Positions 1 through 9,983 of a DNA stretch of 64,000 nucleotides are shown here, one piece after another. Numbering within the stretch: position 1 is the first letter of the stretch; the number at the start of each line of letters is the position of its first letter. Made by a program: the position numbers and the translations under genes. The notes beneath the pieces are model-generated. The model was given only the letters and a program-made list of their open reading frames with translations, had not been told where the DNA came from and did not search any database. Source of the stretch: Diplonema papillatum (lineage: Eukaryota > Euglenozoa > Diplonemea > Diplonemida > Diplonemidae); contig JAPJBO010000343.1 of assembly GCA_030068145.1 (NCBI GenBank), positions 124,001 to 188,000 on the forward strand, read 5' to 3'.

Positions 1-183
1 GCAAACATCCCACGAACACAAGAACGCAGCTTCCAAAACGAAATAGTTCTTCAATGCCGCCATTGTGGCGTAACAACAACAACGTCTGGCAACCCGTTCG
101 CCAACCAGTTCGGTGTGGGTGTGAAGGACTACACAGTCCAAGTTCAGACAGAAACTAGCCCAGCATCTACCTGGCGTGCCTGA
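1..183 (+). CDS. 3' end of an unidentified gene (partial)
   Basis: An open frame of 60 codons runs in from the left edge and ends at TGA 181-183. The encoded tail holds a CRHC pair (C-x2-C) about 40 residues from the end and a polar, Thr-rich C-terminus, which could be half of a small zinc site. I do not recognise the family. Sixty stop-free codons can arise by chance, so the support is frame length, codon-like composition and position upstream of a T-rich 3'-UTR-like stretch. It could equally be a last exon whose acceptor lies off the window. Confidence 0.3.
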   Translation, partial: ANIPRTQERSFQNEIVLQCRHCGVTTTTSGNPFANQFGVGVKDYTVQVQTETSPASTWRA

Positions 184-284
184 CCCAGCGAGCTACGAGG
201 GTCGAAAAATACAACTGCCCCTTTTCTTTTTTAGAAACATTTTCTCCTTTCCTCCTTTACTTGATAATAGGTGTCACGGCAAGT

Positions 285-392
285 TTTGGCAGCCGCTGCT
301 TAACAATAGTGCATGTTAATCCGTGTGGTTCATGTACTTAAAAGAACTCAGTGCTTAACAAAAATTGACGTGGGCGGCTTTGGATTTACATC
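285..392 (+). repeat. Dispersed repeat R3, copy 1
   Basis: About 100 bp around GTTCATGTACTTAAAAGAAC and an ACGTGGGCGGC end. It recurs at 21727-21800 and 21958-22035. The later copies lead into another repeat (R4) just before exon fragments. No coding potential is visible. Confidence 0.6.
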
Positions 393-439
393 TGAATGAC
401 ACCTCAATACAAAAGAAGTTGTCGATAACTAACAAGTAA

Positions 440-497
440 AAGAATAAAACAAAACTACGCATTTCTTCGAAGAAGACTGGATGCTAGCCTCTCACAG
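440..497 (+). repeat. Dispersed repeat R5, partial copy
   Basis: The segment around CGAAGAAGACTGGATGCTAG matches fuller copies at 21068-21150, 48492-48570 and 48872-48965. The fuller copies continue into TGCCTAAACACTTAACTAAG and a C-run. Only the left part survives here. Confidence 0.5.
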
Positions 498-738
498 TTG
501 CGGGGGTTGAAGCTGGCTGTTTTGGAACAGAACCCTCAAAGGGTGACGTGCTAATGTTGGCTCGACCTAGCAAAGCTTCTTCGTACGCCCGCAGTCTTCC
601 CTGGGTGGCGAAGCAGGGCTCGGTAGGAGTTGGGTCGAATCCCGTTTCCAAGGATGTTTTCGGTTGAGAAGAGCGAGAGAGCTAGCAGCTTTGCACTGCA
701 ACGCTTCGTTTACCATTTTCTCTCCCTTCAACTTACAG

Positions 739-838
739 GACAAGCAGTTCGAGTTGGAGTTTGCATGGGTGACAGATGACACGGAGAAATGCTTTACTCG
801 GGTGCCCGACGACATCGCCGAGGCAGCGAAGACGAAGG
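739..838 (+). CDS. Possible small internal exon, unknown gene
   Basis: This 100-bp stretch is preceded by a pyrimidine-rich acceptor (ending ACTTACAG at 738) and followed by a good donor (GGTAAGC; GT at 839). It reads open from 739 with an acidic, protein-like composition (starting DKQFELEFAWVTDD). No neighbouring exon with a matching phase was found; 1,085-1,480 is open on the same strand but unconvincing. It could be a chance pairing of splice sites. Confidence 0.28.
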
Positions 839-840
839 GT

Positions 841-3264
841 AAGCAGGCGGTATGTGCTGAATCCTCTACCCGCCCACGCAGACACCTTTAACAATGCTGA
901 TTTCTCGGCGCAGAATATTTGAAGATTGATGTGAAAACCGGCTGACAGCATGATTGCTCTCGCTTTCTGCTGGACACGTGGCCAAGGTTTTCATTCAAGG
1001 AGCCTCCGACATGCTCAATTAGGAATGTTTGGCAATTGAGTTTGCTCAAACGTCGTAGCGACTTTCGCGTCCTATGGAGAAGCCTTGCGTGGATTTTCCA
1101 ACAGTCACCCGGACGTGGAGGTGCAAGCGAACTGTCACTGCAAAAAGATGGAGGCTTTCGCGCACGAAGAAAACGAATTCCATTCGGAGTCAAAGCAGCC
1201 ACGTCGAGTGTTTTCGATCCTGTCTGCAACCCCCGAACACTACACAGGCGGAGGGCATCGAGAAGAACTGAGCCGTGAATCGCCACACTCGCGTCGGTTA
1301 GACCAGAGAGGGGGTTTCGCTTCACGCGTCGACAGCGGCAATAGGTACTCGAGGATGGGGTTCCTTCGGCGGCTGCCCGTCTATTTTCCGCAGAAGAAGC
1401 AGCGGGTGCGCCGGCGCCCGGACAAGCCGTGGACACTGAGGAACTGTCTACGGCAGGTCGGCTTTCCCCCAAGCCGGTAGCTCGGCTATAGAAGAGTGCT
1501 CGCCAATTGAGCAGTCGAAGGGGGTGGGCGCAGAAAGGAACGTTTACCGATGGCTCTGCAAGACGTCGAACACGGTGTCTTCGACTTCCTGTGGTGGTCC
1601 TTCTGGCATCATTATGCGCGTAGGCCGCAGAGTAAGCCTCCAGTGTTCGTAGCTCGTCAGAGGTGAGAGGGGGCAAGGCGACGGAAGAAGACTGCCCTTC
1701 GTGGAATCCTTAGGGCTGCGCGTGTCGCCCGACGAGTGCAACAGCGGGTAGCTAGTTGGATTGGAGGACAGAAAATTGTGGCGGTTGTCCGGTTTTCCTT
1801 TTTGCACGAAGACGTTGCCAGCTCGCATTTGTGGAAAGGGAGGGCGGTTCCTTCCACCCTCGACAACAGCTTTTGCGTGACTGCACGACTTTGTCAACAC
1901 GCATACGGGTCCTGCCACCGATGTTACCGCGAACAAGCCAGCGTGCCCAAAACGTGCGTTTTCCTTTGGAAGGGTGGCTACTTCAGGGTTGAACGGTGGC
2001 TGCCCCAAGAGACCGCGAAAGGAGACGGTGCGGTGAAAGGTAACCCCGACGCGTCGTCAGTCTTCGCGACCCGAATATTTTTAAGCTGGCGGAGTGGCAA
2101 GTGGGTCTTCTTTGCTCGAGAAACACTCTTGACTTCCCCCTTGCACTCCGAAAGTGCACGTGTGCCAGGAAGAAGCGCCTTTTTCGCGGGTTTCTGGTCT
2201 TCTTCAATGAGAAGCAGTTTGCAGAACGGTTAGCAGCACGGAAGGACACCGGGCTGGTGATTGGCAGAGAGCCACACCGTCCCTGGGGGCCCGCAACACC
2301 ACCCGGCATCGGCAGCTTACACACAGTAGCGATTGGGGGCCTGCGCGCACACCTGGACACAGCTCGGCGAGAGCAGACTCATCACAGGCCACAAGAAAAC
2401 GCAAAGAGGCCGGAGTGAAGTGGCAAAGAGCTGAGAAAAAGAAGTAGAGACTTCTCCGTGCGCGCATGCATGGAATGAGTGGCCTGACATGAAGTTTGTC
2501 TTGTATTGTTCGCAACTACACTGCCCGATGCCTAGTAAGCAAATAGCAGTAGATTATACCGGAACCGGATGAGAGGACAAGACGTGCACGGTGGATCGAC
2601 GTGGCATCAGCCTGCGCGCTTTTCCGTCGCCAAACGATGCCCAAATCCCCACGAGAGGCAGTGTTCTGCCTGACCGTAAACTAACATTCCCCCCCAGGTA
2701 GAGGCCAGGGGGGGACCAGGCGTGGGGCCTTCAGGGCAGCGCTCCATTACCTTGCTTTTTTTAAGTTCTTTCTTTTTAATGGTACAATTGGGGGGCCCTA
2801 CTGTGGGGCTGAAGGGAATATATTCCGGGATAACAGTTGCACGCGAGAAGCTTTCCCGGAGCCAACACGAAAGGTGCTAGTTTGAAAACTCGCTGGTGGG
2901 ATTATATTGCTTTATCTTTGTCGTCAGCGTAGTTCAGTTGATGGTCGTCTCGTTACTCCGTTGGGCAGTGCAAGTCCCAATTCCGGAAATATTGTTTTGT
3001 CCCTCTGTCACTTGAGTCTGTGTGCGTCGGGTTGTTCCCATGCCCAACTTGTCCTCTTGTATCCGTGATTCTTTTGAAAGAACCACAGGAGGGGTCATCG
3101 ATGTACTTCACTTGCTGAATGTGACAAGGTTACAGTGTACTCATAATGTTGTGAGTCCCGTGATACCTCGTCACCGCACGTGTGCCACCGATTGCAGAGT
3201 CTTATGTGGGAGCTAGACAGCCGTGAGTATTGGGCTCGCCACCACAGCCTGGGCTGCACAAGCG
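841..3264. other. Unassigned spacer
   Basis: Several 80-260-codon frames overlap on both strands here, but none shows a domain, steady codon usage or conserved copies. I see no supported gene. A pyrimidine-rich low-complexity tract follows at its right end. Confidence 0.5.
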
Positions 3265-3415
3265 GTACCCGTTCTTTTTTTTTGGCCTTTTTCATTCTTC
3301 TTTGTCTTCCTCGCCAGAGCTAGCAAAAAGGTATTCCCTGTTTTTTTTTCCTTTCTTTCTCTTCTTCTTCTCTTTTGTTTTTTCTTTTTTTTTTGGTTCT
3401 CCTTTTTTTGACCTT
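3265..3415. repeat. Polypyrimidine low-complexity tract
   Basis: About 150 bp that are almost entirely C and T on the + strand. A similar but shorter tract lies at 13795-13880. Frames read through it (Phe/Ser-rich, or Lys-rich on the other strand) are artefacts of composition. Confidence 0.8.
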
Positions 3416-3640
3416 TGCTTGGGGAACGCTCCACTCACTGTCCTCGCTCTTCTTTTTTGGTTCCAATCCTGTGTTTGCACCACCCCAGCTTTCCTTCCCG
3501 CGGGTGTAAGTTTTGCCCCTTTTCTTCTGAACTTAAGAAGCACGAGATGCTAACATCTGTTTTAAGCGCACGCGTTTTCCGTTTCCGGATCGAACGAGCG
3601 GCTGCAAAGCGAACTTCTGCTCAAAAGTACAGCCTCAATG

Positions 3641-3682
3641 GTCAACCGGAGACCCTAAAACACCGAACCTCTAAACCACAAT
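3641..3682 (+). promoter_or_regulatory. R2-type module (variant B) before a T1-gene copy
   Basis: Contains AACCGGAGACCCTAAAACAC followed by CCTCTAAACCAC. It is nearly the same as 14069-14112 and is related to the modules before exons at 20369, 36506, 58045 and 59894. It stands just before the oldest partial copy of the T1 gene, as expected for a gene-start or acceptor module. Confidence 0.5.
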
Positions 3683-3684
3683 CA

Positions 3685-4078
3685 CGCGCCGGAAAAAGGG
3701 GGAGTGTGGGAAGGGCCGAGCAGCGTTTTCTGCGAAAGCACACGACCTGCGCCCCCCCGCCGACTTTTTCACTGACCAGCTCTCCGCGAGCGAACAACCG
3801 GAAAACCCGACGACGCGGCCGCCTCCACAGGCTCCCTGCCAACCCGGCGTCTCACGTCATGCCAGCAGAGTCTCGCTCGCGGGCCCCGCCGCGCAGCCGT
3901 CGATGGTCAAATCGCTGCTGTCCGTCGACCCCGCCGCGTGGAACCCGAAAACCCAGAAGAGCAGCCGGCAAGGAAAAGAAATCGCAACCCGGCAAAAAGC
4001 ACGACAAGGAGGAAAAGGATAGGAAAGGCAGGTGGGTGGGGCAACCCACTCTAAGTCATGCACTTCAACACGCATGAC
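3685..4078 (+). pseudogene. Decayed 5' copy of the T1/BTB gene (copy 0)
   Basis: It begins with the same G-rich lead (GGGAGTGTGGGAAGGGC) as the later copies and keeps stretches of the N-terminal coding region of the gene at 6601, including CGCGCAGCCGTCGATGGT, which copies 1-4 lack. It is more diverged than those copies and has no long frame matching the parent. It ends in the shared spacer (AAGTCATGCACTTCAACAC). It is the oldest of the set. Confidence 0.6.
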
Positions 4079-4383
4079 CGCAGTAACGTTTTCGTGAAAA
4101 CAGACAGAGGAGGTCCCGGCGAGAAATTACAAGCCGGCAAAGCTAAAGAATAGTTGCGTTGCAGCTCTTGACAAAGATAGATGGAAAAACAAGGTGTTTT
4201 TATTCTTCGCTTTTTCTCACGAACGGGGGGGTCGGTCCTGCTTTTGGCTTTGTAGGTTCTCCCGACTCCCCAATTCGTGGTTAGCACAAACTCAAGAGGT
4301 CTAGTCAACTATTCCCTGCAGTATTGGCATACTTTCAAGAAAAAAGGTCAAAAAAGTCAAAAAGCCAAGTAAATTACAGCTCA

Positions 4384-4860
4384 GAAAAAGGGGGAGTGTG
4401 GGAAGCGGAACAACTTCACTTTCGTGTCCGAAGTTGCGACTGCGAACGCACTTTCGATGAGCGGGACGTCGATGAACCCCGGCACGCCCGGATCCCTGCA
4501 CCCGCAGTCGAGGCACTCCGGGATGCCGCCGCCCCGGCAGAATCCGGCGCTGAACAACGCCGCCGGCGGCTCGATTGTCATGTCGCTTCTGTCGGGCCCC
4601 GCCTCGCGCCCCCCGCCAACGGGCTCCCCGTTCCGGTCGCCGCTTTCGAACGCGGCGCCGAACCTCGCCAACCCTGCATCCCACGCCAGCAGAGTCTCGC
4701 TCCCGGTCATGTCGCTGCTGTCGGAAAACCCCGACGCGTGGAACCCCGAAAATCCAGCCAGCAGAGTGTCTTCCGCCGACAAGCTCTGAAGAAAGGCAAA
4801 ATAAATAGCAACCGAACAAAAGCAAGGAAGAAAACGATAGGAGAGGCGGAGCCACCCACT
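4384..4860 (+). pseudogene. Partial 5' copy of the T1/BTB gene (copy 1)
   Basis: Matches the first ~120 codons of the gene at 6601, then stops in frame just after the SADKL motif, before any T1 domain. The frame at 4424-4789 (121 codons) gives the same protein as 5512-5877. The start codon of the parent is GTG here. A fragment of the low-complexity N-terminus could still be made if transcribed, but the domain is absent. Confidence 0.7.
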
Positions 4861-5017
4861 CAAAGTCATGCACTTCAACACACATATCCCATGACGTATT
4901 CGACGTACTCGCGAAAGCGGAGGAACCTGGCAAAAAATCGCAAGCCGGCAAAACCAAAGAGAAATAACGCTAGAAAAAGTCAAACAGTCAAACAAACTTA
5001 CAACTCGACGAAAAAAG

Positions 5018-5475
5018 GAGGGTGTGGGAAGGGCGGAGCAACTTCACGTTTCATGTCCGAAGTTGCGACTGCGAACGCACTTTCGATGAACGGGACGTCG
5101 ATGAACCCCGGCACGCCCGGATCGCTGCACCCGCAGTCGAGGCCCTCCGGGATGCCGCCGCCCCGGCAGAATCCGGCGCTGAACAACGCCGCCGGCGGCT
5201 CGATTGTCATGTCGCTTCTGTCGGGCCCCGCCTCGCGCCCCCCCGCCAACGGGCTCCCCGTTCCGGTCGCCGCTTTCGATGAGCGGCGCCGAACCTCGCC
5301 AACCCTGCATCCCACACCAGCAGAGTCTCGCTCCCGGGTCCCTGTCGGCAAAACCCGACGCGTGGTACCCCGAAAGTCCAGCCAGCAGAGTGTCCTCCGC
5401 CGACAAGCTCTGAAGAAGGCAAAAGAAAAATAGCAACCGAACAAAAAGCAAGAAAGAAAACGGTAGGAGAGGCGT
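5018..5475 (+). pseudogene. Partial 5' copy of the T1/BTB gene (copy 2)
   Basis: Second copy type within the repeat unit. It differs from copies 1 and 3 by having GATGAGCGGCGCC in place of GAACGCGGCGCC and a shorter join (CCCGGGTCCCTGTCGGC). It ends at the same SADKL-stop point. No T1 domain. Confidence 0.7.
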
Positions 5476-5479
5476 GGGG

Positions 5480-5950
5480 GTATTGGGAAGGGCGGAGCAA
5501 CTTCACGTTTCATGTCCGAAGTTGCGACTGCGAACGCACTTTCGATGAGCGGGACGTCGATGAACCCCGGCACGCCCGGATCCCTGCACCCGCAGTCGAG
5601 GCACTCCGGGATGCCGCCGCCCCGGCAGAATCCGGCGCTGAACAACGCCGCCGGCGGCTCGATTGTCATGTCGCTTCTGTCGGGCCCCGCCTCGCGCCCC
5701 CCGCCAACGGGCTCCCCGTTCCGGTCGCCGCTTTCGAACGCGGCGCCGAACCTCGCCAACCCTGCATCCCACGCCAGCAGAGTCTCGCTCCCGGTCATGT
5801 CGCTGCTGTCGGAAAACCCCGACGCGTGGAACCCCGAAAATCCAGCCAGCAGAGTGTCTTCCGCCGACAAGCTCTGAAGAAAGGCAAAATAAATAGCAAC
5901 CGAACAAAAAGCAAGGAAGAAAACGATAGGAGAGGCGGAGCCACCCACTC
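5480..5950 (+). pseudogene. Partial 5' copy of the T1/BTB gene (copy 3)
   Basis: Equivalent to copy 1 in the second unit of the higher-order repeat. It has an ATG start and a 121-codon frame at 5512-5877 that stops right after SADKL. Its upstream 30 bp are the same as those of the intact gene, so it would share any nearby promoter or acceptor. Confidence 0.7.
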
Positions 5951-6104
5951 AAAGTCATGCACTTCAACACACATATCCCATGACGTATTCGACGTACTCG
6001 CGAAAGCGGAGGAACCTGGCAGAAAATCGCAAGCCGGCAAAACCAAAGAGAAATAACGCTAGAAAAAGTCAAACAGTCAAACAAACGTACAACTCGACGA
6101 AAAA

Positions 6105-6565
6105 AGGAGGGTGTGGGAAGGGCGGAGCAACTTCACGTTTCATGTCCGAAGTTGCGACTGCGAACGCACTTTCGATGAGCGGGACGTCGATGAACCCCGG
6201 CACGCCCGGATCCCTGCACCCGCAGTCGAGGCCCTCCGGGATGCCGCCGCCCCGGCAGAATCCGGCGCTGAACAACGCCGCCGGCGGCTCGATTGTCATG
6301 TCGCTTCTGTCGGGCCCCGCCTCGCGCCCCCCCGCCAACGGGCTCCCCGTTCCGGTCGCCGCTTTCGATGAGCGGCGCCGAACCTCGCCAACCCTGCATC
6401 CCACACCAGCAGAGTCTCGCTCCCGGGTCCCTGTCGGCAAAACCCGACGCGTGGTACCCCAAAAGTCCAGCCAGCAGAGTGTCCTCCGCCGACAAGCTCT
6501 GAAGAAGGCAAAAGAAAAACAGCAACCGAACAAAAAGCAAGAAAGAAAACGGTAGGAGAGGCGTG
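6105..6565 (+). pseudogene. Partial 5' copy of the T1/BTB gene (copy 4)
   Basis: Equivalent to copy 2 in the second repeat unit and nearly the same in sequence. It has the same truncation after SADKL and runs directly into the lead of the intact gene. Confidence 0.7.
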
Positions 6566-6600
6566 GGGGTATTGGGAAGGGCGGAGCAACTTCACGTTTC

Positions 6601-7935
6601 ATGTCCGAAGTTGCGACTGCGAACGCACTTTCGATGAGCGGGACGTCGATGAACCCCGGCACGCCCGGATCCCTGCACCCGCAGTCGAGGCACTCCGGGA
6701 TGCCGCCGCCCCGGCAGAATCCGGCGCTGAACAACGCCGCCGGCGGCTCGATTGTCATGTCGCTTCTGTCGGGCCCCGCCTCGCGCCCCCCGCCAACGGG
6801 CTCCCCGTTCCGGTCGCCGCTTTCGAACGCGGCGCCGAACCTCGCCAACCCTGCATCCCACGCCAGCAGAGTCTCGCTCCCGGGTCCCGCGGCGCAGCCG
6901 TCGATGGTGAAGTCGCTGCTGTCGGCAAAACCCGACGCGTGGAACCCCGAAAATCCGGCCAGCAGAGTGTCCTCCGCCGACAAGCTCGAAAGCGAGGCCA
7001 GGTTCGCCTCGAAAGCCCCGTCAGCGCCCGGCAGCTTCAACGCGGGCAAGCCGCCCGAAAACCCGACGTCCCGCGCCAGCCAGCCCCCGGCCTCCGTCGC
7101 GTCGTCAAACGGCGAAAAATCGACGAATTTCGGCGACACGGCGCAGTCGAACAACCCGAGCACCTCGAAGCGGCAAAAAAAATCCGACTCAGCGGCAGCG
7201 GCAGGCGGCGACCAAGTCGTGGAGCTGAACGTCGGCGGGATCGCGTACGCAACGACCCTGTCCACCCTGCGGAAGCACCCGCAGAGCACGCTGGCGCAGA
7301 TGTTCCAAGAGCCCTTCGCCCTACCGAGGGACAAGGACGGCCGCTGGTTCTTGGACCGCAACGGCGGGCTTTTCGCGCACATCCTCGAATTCCTCCGCAG
7401 CGACAGGGTCACCAGCGTCGCGCCCGAAGACGCGACTCTCATATTCCACCTCGCGTCGGAACTCGCTTGGTACGGGCTCCCGCACGTTCTTCCCTTCGAA
7501 GAGCTATTTACGAGGAGCGACGTCGCTCCGGGGTATTCGCTTAGAAGGAGGCCGTTGCCGGGGCAAAAAGGTGCCGTGCCCACTGCGTTTGCGCATGTGA
7601 TGATTGAGTGCGTCGACGTGAGGCTCTCGCACGTGGCCTGCGTGCACATGCCGGGGGCCAACAGCCTGCCGAGGCCGACGACGAGCGACTTCATCGAAGT
7701 AGTCGACCACTACGGCGGGTACGGGTACAAGATCGCGTCGATGGACGGCAACCGAGTCATCCTCGCGCGCGACGCGTCGGCGGACGAAGAAGGCGCCCTG
7801 CCAGCCAGCAGTTTGGCCAGAGCGGGCGCGCATCCCACGTCCGACGGAGCCGTCGCCACGATGCCTCCACACCTACTTAGCATCCTCGACACCGTCAAGT
7901 CCATCAACACCGCCTCTCCACCTCCGGTGCGTTAA
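6601..7935 (+). CDS. KCTD-like protein with a T1/BTB domain
   Basis: A 444-residue intronless frame from ATG 6601 to TAA 7933. The first ~200 residues are low complexity (Ser, Pro, Ala, Asn). Residues 206-303 form a potassium-channel-tetramerisation (T1/BTB) domain: it opens VVELNVGGIAY, carries a DRNGGLFAHILEFLRS core and closes with ELAWYGLPHVLPFEELF. There are no membrane segments, so it is not a channel. KCTD proteins usually oligomerise through this domain and act as scaffolds or Cullin-3 adaptors; which applies here is unknown. Residues 304-444 are a unique tail with a DFIEVVDHYGGYGYKI stretch, repeated in the decayed copy downstream. The start fits the conserved lead shared by the upstream copies. 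GC-rich codon use matches other genes in the window. I am sure of the domain and unsure of the function. Confidence 0.85.
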   Translation: MSEVATANALSMSGTSMNPGTPGSLHPQSRHSGMPPPRQNPALNNAAGGSIVMSLLSGPASRPPPTGSPFRSPLSNAAPNLANPASHASRVSLPGPAAQPSMVKSLLSAKPDAWNPENPASRVSSADKLESEARFASKAPSAPGSFNAGKPPENPTSRASQPPASVASSNGEKSTNFGDTAQSNNPSTSKRQKKSDSAAAAGGDQVVELNVGGIAYATTLSTLRKHPQSTLAQMFQEPFALPRDKDGRWFLDRNGGLFAHILEFLRSDRVTSVAPEDATLIFHLASELAWYGLPHVLPFEELFTRSDVAPGYSLRRRPLPGQKGAVPTAFAHVMIECVDVRLSHVACVHMPGANSLPRPTTSDFIEVVDHYGGYGYKIASMDGNRVILARDASADEEGALPASSLARAGAHPTSDGAVATMPPHLLSILDTVKSINTASPPPVR

Positions 7936-7977
7936 ACATGAAAGGCTGCCCTGTTTCTTTCACAAAGGCGCGAAAAC

Positions 7978-8395
7978 TCGTATTCCACCTCGCGTCGGAA
8001 CTCGCCTGGTACGGCTCCCGCACGTACTTCCTTCGAAGAGCTATTTACGAGGAGCAATGTCGCTCCGGAGGCCGTTGTTGCCGGGGCAAAATGGTGCTGT
8101 TCCCACTGCATTTCTTGCGCATGTGACGGTTGAGTGCGGTGTACGTGGGGCTCTCGCACGTGGCCTGCGTGCACATGCCGGGGGCCAACGGCCGACGACG
8201 AGCGACTTCATCGAAGTGGTCGACCGCTACGGCGGGTACGGGTACAAGATCGTGTCGATGGACGGCAACCGAGTCATCCTCGCGCGCGACGCGTCGGCGG
8301 ACGAAGAAGGCGCCAAGCCAGCCAGCAGTTTGGCCAGAGCGGGCGCGCATCCCACATCTCCGCCTCCGGTGCGTTAAACATGAAAGGTTGCCTGC
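7978..8395 (+). pseudogene. Decayed 3' copy of the T1/BTB gene
   Basis: Repeats the parent from its CATATTCCACCTCGCGTCGG region (7439 onward) through the stop codon and the first 3'-UTR bases (ACATGAAAGG, at 7936 and again at 8376). Small insertions and deletions break the frame and the central part is shortened. With the 5' copies upstream, the gene has been copied at both ends by local tandem events. Confidence 0.75.
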
Positions 8396-8479
8396 TTTTT
8401 GCTGAGAAAGGCGGGTCGCTTTGGAGACACCAGTCAGGTGGGGAGTTTGGCTGGGGCGGCACATCTGTTACACGTTAAC

Positions 8480-8993
8480 GCAGGTTCTGACTATCGTCCA
8501 TCAGGACTACTGACAGGCCTTCAACTACCCTGAGCAGCGAGCTGTGCACGTAGGGGTAAATCAGGGGCTGCTCAGATTCGGGCCCTGTCACAGATGCCGA
8601 ATGCACTTTGTCTTCGGCCGGACAATGATCGTGTGGGTTTCGTAGTTGACCAACAGGTCGGTCTCCCCGCACGCCAAGTTCGCCCTTCGGCACAGAACTT
8701 CTCTTACTTCGGTTGCGAAGCTCTTGGTCCTTCTCTCTCTTGAGTTAGATTCTAGAAGGGCCCCTTCTCATGCATTTTTGGTCATGTTTGGGGTCCTTTT
8801 AACCCGCCCTCCGCCATCTCGGCTGCGTCTGGCAGCACCGTTACGATGTTGCCACCACACACTTTCTCACGAAAAGGTGGCTCCGCGTTGGCCGAAGGTG
8901 GCCACAAAGCTGTTCCCACCCCGTTTTTGTACACACCGGTTTATTACAATGAATACGCACATGTCCAGGCTGTAGAACTCAGAGTTGTCCTCG
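8480..8993. other. Unassigned spacer with a short shared segment
   Basis: No gene seen. Positions 8647-8735 (TTGACCAACAGGTC onward) resemble the upstream region of the zinc-protein gene copies at 26036, 26120 and 33073, so part of that gene's 5' flank is dispersed. Confidence 0.4.
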
Positions 8994-9219
8994 TTTTTTT
9001 TTTGTATAAGCACCTGCTTTGTAGGAAATGCTTGAGGAGACTGCCAGTTGCGATAGATCAAAGGAGGTAAATGTGCTGTAGCCCACACGAAACACAGGTA
9101 ACCCTGGGTTTAGTGGCGGGCGTAAGCGTTCAACAAAAAAGACCCACTTTGTAGTTGCATTGTTTTCTCCCCCTCTAGCCTCCTTCGAAATGAGCACAAG
9201 GCAGTCCCTCGAGTATTTC
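8994..9219 (+). repeat. Dispersed repeat R1, full copy
   Basis: Runs from a T-run plus GTATAAGCACCTGC to CCCTCGAGTATTTC. The inner ends are imperfect inverted repeats (AAATGCTTGAGGAGACTGCC at the left, GGCAGTCCCTCGAGTATTT at the right). Read on the - strand it ends in an A-run, as a SINE would. It is one of at least ten copies in the window. Confidence 0.8.
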
Positions 9220-9983
9220 TTTTTGATTGTGTGTAGCGGCCTGTTTTTGATTATTCTCCTACTTTTTCCTGTTCTACGGCTTCGCTTGTACTTTCCCTGT
9301 TTTTACTTCATCCTTTCCTCATATTGGCGGTGCACACGTCGCTGCGAGGAACCGGGTAAAGTTTGTGAGTATTGGACCACCCAGCCATTGAACCTTCTCA
9401 TCGAAGAGCAATGGGAATTGTCCAAGGGTGTTTCATGGAACAGCAGACGGTACCCCCAAGCGGCTTTACTTGGGTGTACAACGGGTGTAATCGGGAAGTA
9501 CTACATGCAAAAAATCGCCAGAAATCGCCATTATACCCTATTTGGGGTGTACACGGGGCGTACTTGGGAAGGTCGTAGTAAGTTCTTAAGTTTTCTATTG
9601 TGGATCACACCAGATGAGGCCTGCGGACATTACTCTTGGGTGACCTGGCGGCCTGTGCAGCAGAGTCCCCAAACGCGTTTTGGGGACTGTTCTAGGCCAA
9701 AAAGTCAGGTTGTACACGAAATCGCTCCAAAACAGATAGCATCGCATGGTAGCCCGTGTCAACTTGTGATTCGATGTTCCCGGCCATCCTTTAACGTTCC
9801 CGTGTTTTTAGTGTATCATGCTGCTGACTTCCGAGGCCAGACCCACTTAAGATCACGCCATCACAACACGACTCTTCCAGTACGCCGCGCAGGGCACAAG
9901 GCAGCCCCGAATCCCTGAATACAAACAACAACACCAACACCAACAACAGGGAAAAAGGGAATAAGAGGGGTTGGTTGCAAACG
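9220..9983. other. Spacer upstream of NDUFV1
   Basis: A long open + frame crosses this region (9160-9918) but shows no domain and starts inside R1. I see no supported gene. The last 60 bp before 9984 are A-rich (CAACAACACCAACACC), which would suit a 5' leader. Confidence 0.4.

Larger units (their letters stand above)
4425..6600 (+). repeat. 1,089-bp higher-order tandem repeat (two units)
   Basis: Positions 4425-5512 and 5513-6600 are direct repeats offset by 1,088-1,089 bp, with roughly seven differences by eye. Each unit holds two different partial copies of the T1 gene's 5' end plus an A-rich spacer. The intact gene starts where a third unit would begin. This is a recent amplification. Confidence 0.85.

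Noticed and set aside
600-655. B-box-like GGGTCGAATCCC considered as a tRNA
   Set aside because: No box A at the right distance and no acceptor or anticodon stems can be drawn.
888-1676. A 262-codon minus-strand frame
   Set aside because: No domain, no likely start, and competing frames on the + strand; probably composition.
6069-7694. A 541-codon open frame on the minus strand
   Set aside because: It is the antisense shadow of the T1 gene and its copies; GC-rich codons leave few stops on the other strand, and the translated pieces repeat with the array.
9160-9918. A 252-codon + frame before NDUFV1
   Set aside because: It starts inside R1 and has no recognisable domain; hydrophobic stretches come from T-rich DNA.
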